Of a stretch of 64,000 bases of DNA, positions 63,856-64,000 are shown piece by piece. Origin of the DNA: Roseomonas sp. AR75 (lineage in GTDB: Bacteria > Pseudomonadota > Alphaproteobacteria > Acetobacterales > Acetobacteraceae). The stretch lies in contig NZ_STGB01000002.1 in NCBI RefSeq assembly GCF_005222815.1, forward strand, positions 186,001-250,000, given 5' to 3'. Made by a program: the position numbers and the translations under genes. The notes below the pieces were generated by a model that saw only the letters and a list, made by a program, of their open reading frames with translations, did no database searches and had not been told where the DNA came from. How positions within the stretch are numbered: position 1 is the stretch's first letter; each line of letters starts with the position of its first letter.

Positions 63856-64000
63856 TCAGTTGATCTCGACCGTGGCGCCGTTCTCTTCCAGCACCTTCTT
63901 GATCTTCGCGGCCTCGTCCTTGTTCACGCCTTCCTTGACGGTCTTCGGCGCGCCCTCGACGAGGTCCTTGGCCTCCTTCAGGCCGAGACCCGTGATGGTG
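63856..64000 (-). CDS. rplL: 50S ribosomal protein L7/L12 (C-terminal part)
   Basis: The final 48 residues of the stalk protein, cut by the window edge at its 5' side. [17 protein letters not shown] and the end [16 protein letters not shown] are the L7/L12 C-terminal domain that recruits translation factors. It lies upstream of rpoB as in most bacteria. Confidence 0.97.
   Translation of the reverse strand, partial: TITGLGLKEAKDLVEGAPKTVKEGVNKDEAAKIKKVLEENGATVEIN

Overview
The window is about 69-70% GC. It looks like a chromosomal piece of an alphaproteobacterium, most likely of the Acetobacteraceae (Roseomonas-like); that placement is inferred. The evidence for it is the order secY-adk-rpsM-rpsK-rpoA-rplQ, orphan Bug-type solute receptors, a TRAP transporter, a protocatechuate (pca) cluster with a PcaD-PcaC fusion, and the base composition. 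No phage, insertion sequence, CRISPR array or tRNA was found.

Layout. 1-1120: end of a NitT/TauT-type ABC transporter (ATPase, permease). 1163-4296 (-): two translationally coupled GT-C-like membrane proteins. 4434-5926 (+): dgoK and dgoA (2-keto-3-deoxygalactonate kinase and aldolase). 5996-8887 (+): a complete TRAP transporter (P, Q, M). 8937-14220 (+): pcaF, pcaDC, pcaH, pcaG, pcaB, the protocatechuate branch of the beta-ketoadipate pathway without pcaIJ or a regulator. 14207-18184: a single-domain response regulator, a 2-keto-4-pentenoate-type hydratase, a PHP/DUF3604-like protein and an enolase-superfamily enzyme. 18261-22792 (-): a tightly packed operon of M20 peptidase, carbamoylase-like amidohydrolase, M81 peptidase and GNAT acetyltransferase, divergent from an acetylpolyamine-deacetylase-like gene and an MDR reductase (22836-24879). 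24899-26904 (-): a Gfo/Idh/MocA dehydrogenase and a Bug receptor. 27188-31552: comM/yifB, a GNAT, panC and rarA. 31714-37783 (+): a PEP-CTERM-like exported protein, three more Bug receptors, a FAD oxidoreductase and an EamA exporter. 37789-38196 (-): a degenerate cupin.

From 38344 to the right end, everything on the minus strand is one transcription/translation superoperon: rplL (partial)-rpoB-rpoC, then rpsL-rpsG-tuf, the S10 genes, the spc genes, secY-adk and rpsM-rpsK-rpoA-rplQ. fusA is missing from its usual place between rpsG and tuf. Two very similar promoter-like sequences (TTGACTCG, a GGGCAGGG spacer, then TAAT) lie upstream of rpsL and rpsM. A good intrinsic terminator follows rplQ. 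Several longer gaps of this block hold strong GC hairpins.

The catabolic half is studded with a short GC-rich palindromic repeat of about 40 bp: nine copies, all intergenic, two arranged as inverted pairs and one interrupted by another palindrome. The strongest candidates for something undescribed are the four-gene hydrolase/acetyltransferase operon with its divergent deacetylase, the PHP/enolase/hydratase group, and this repeat family.
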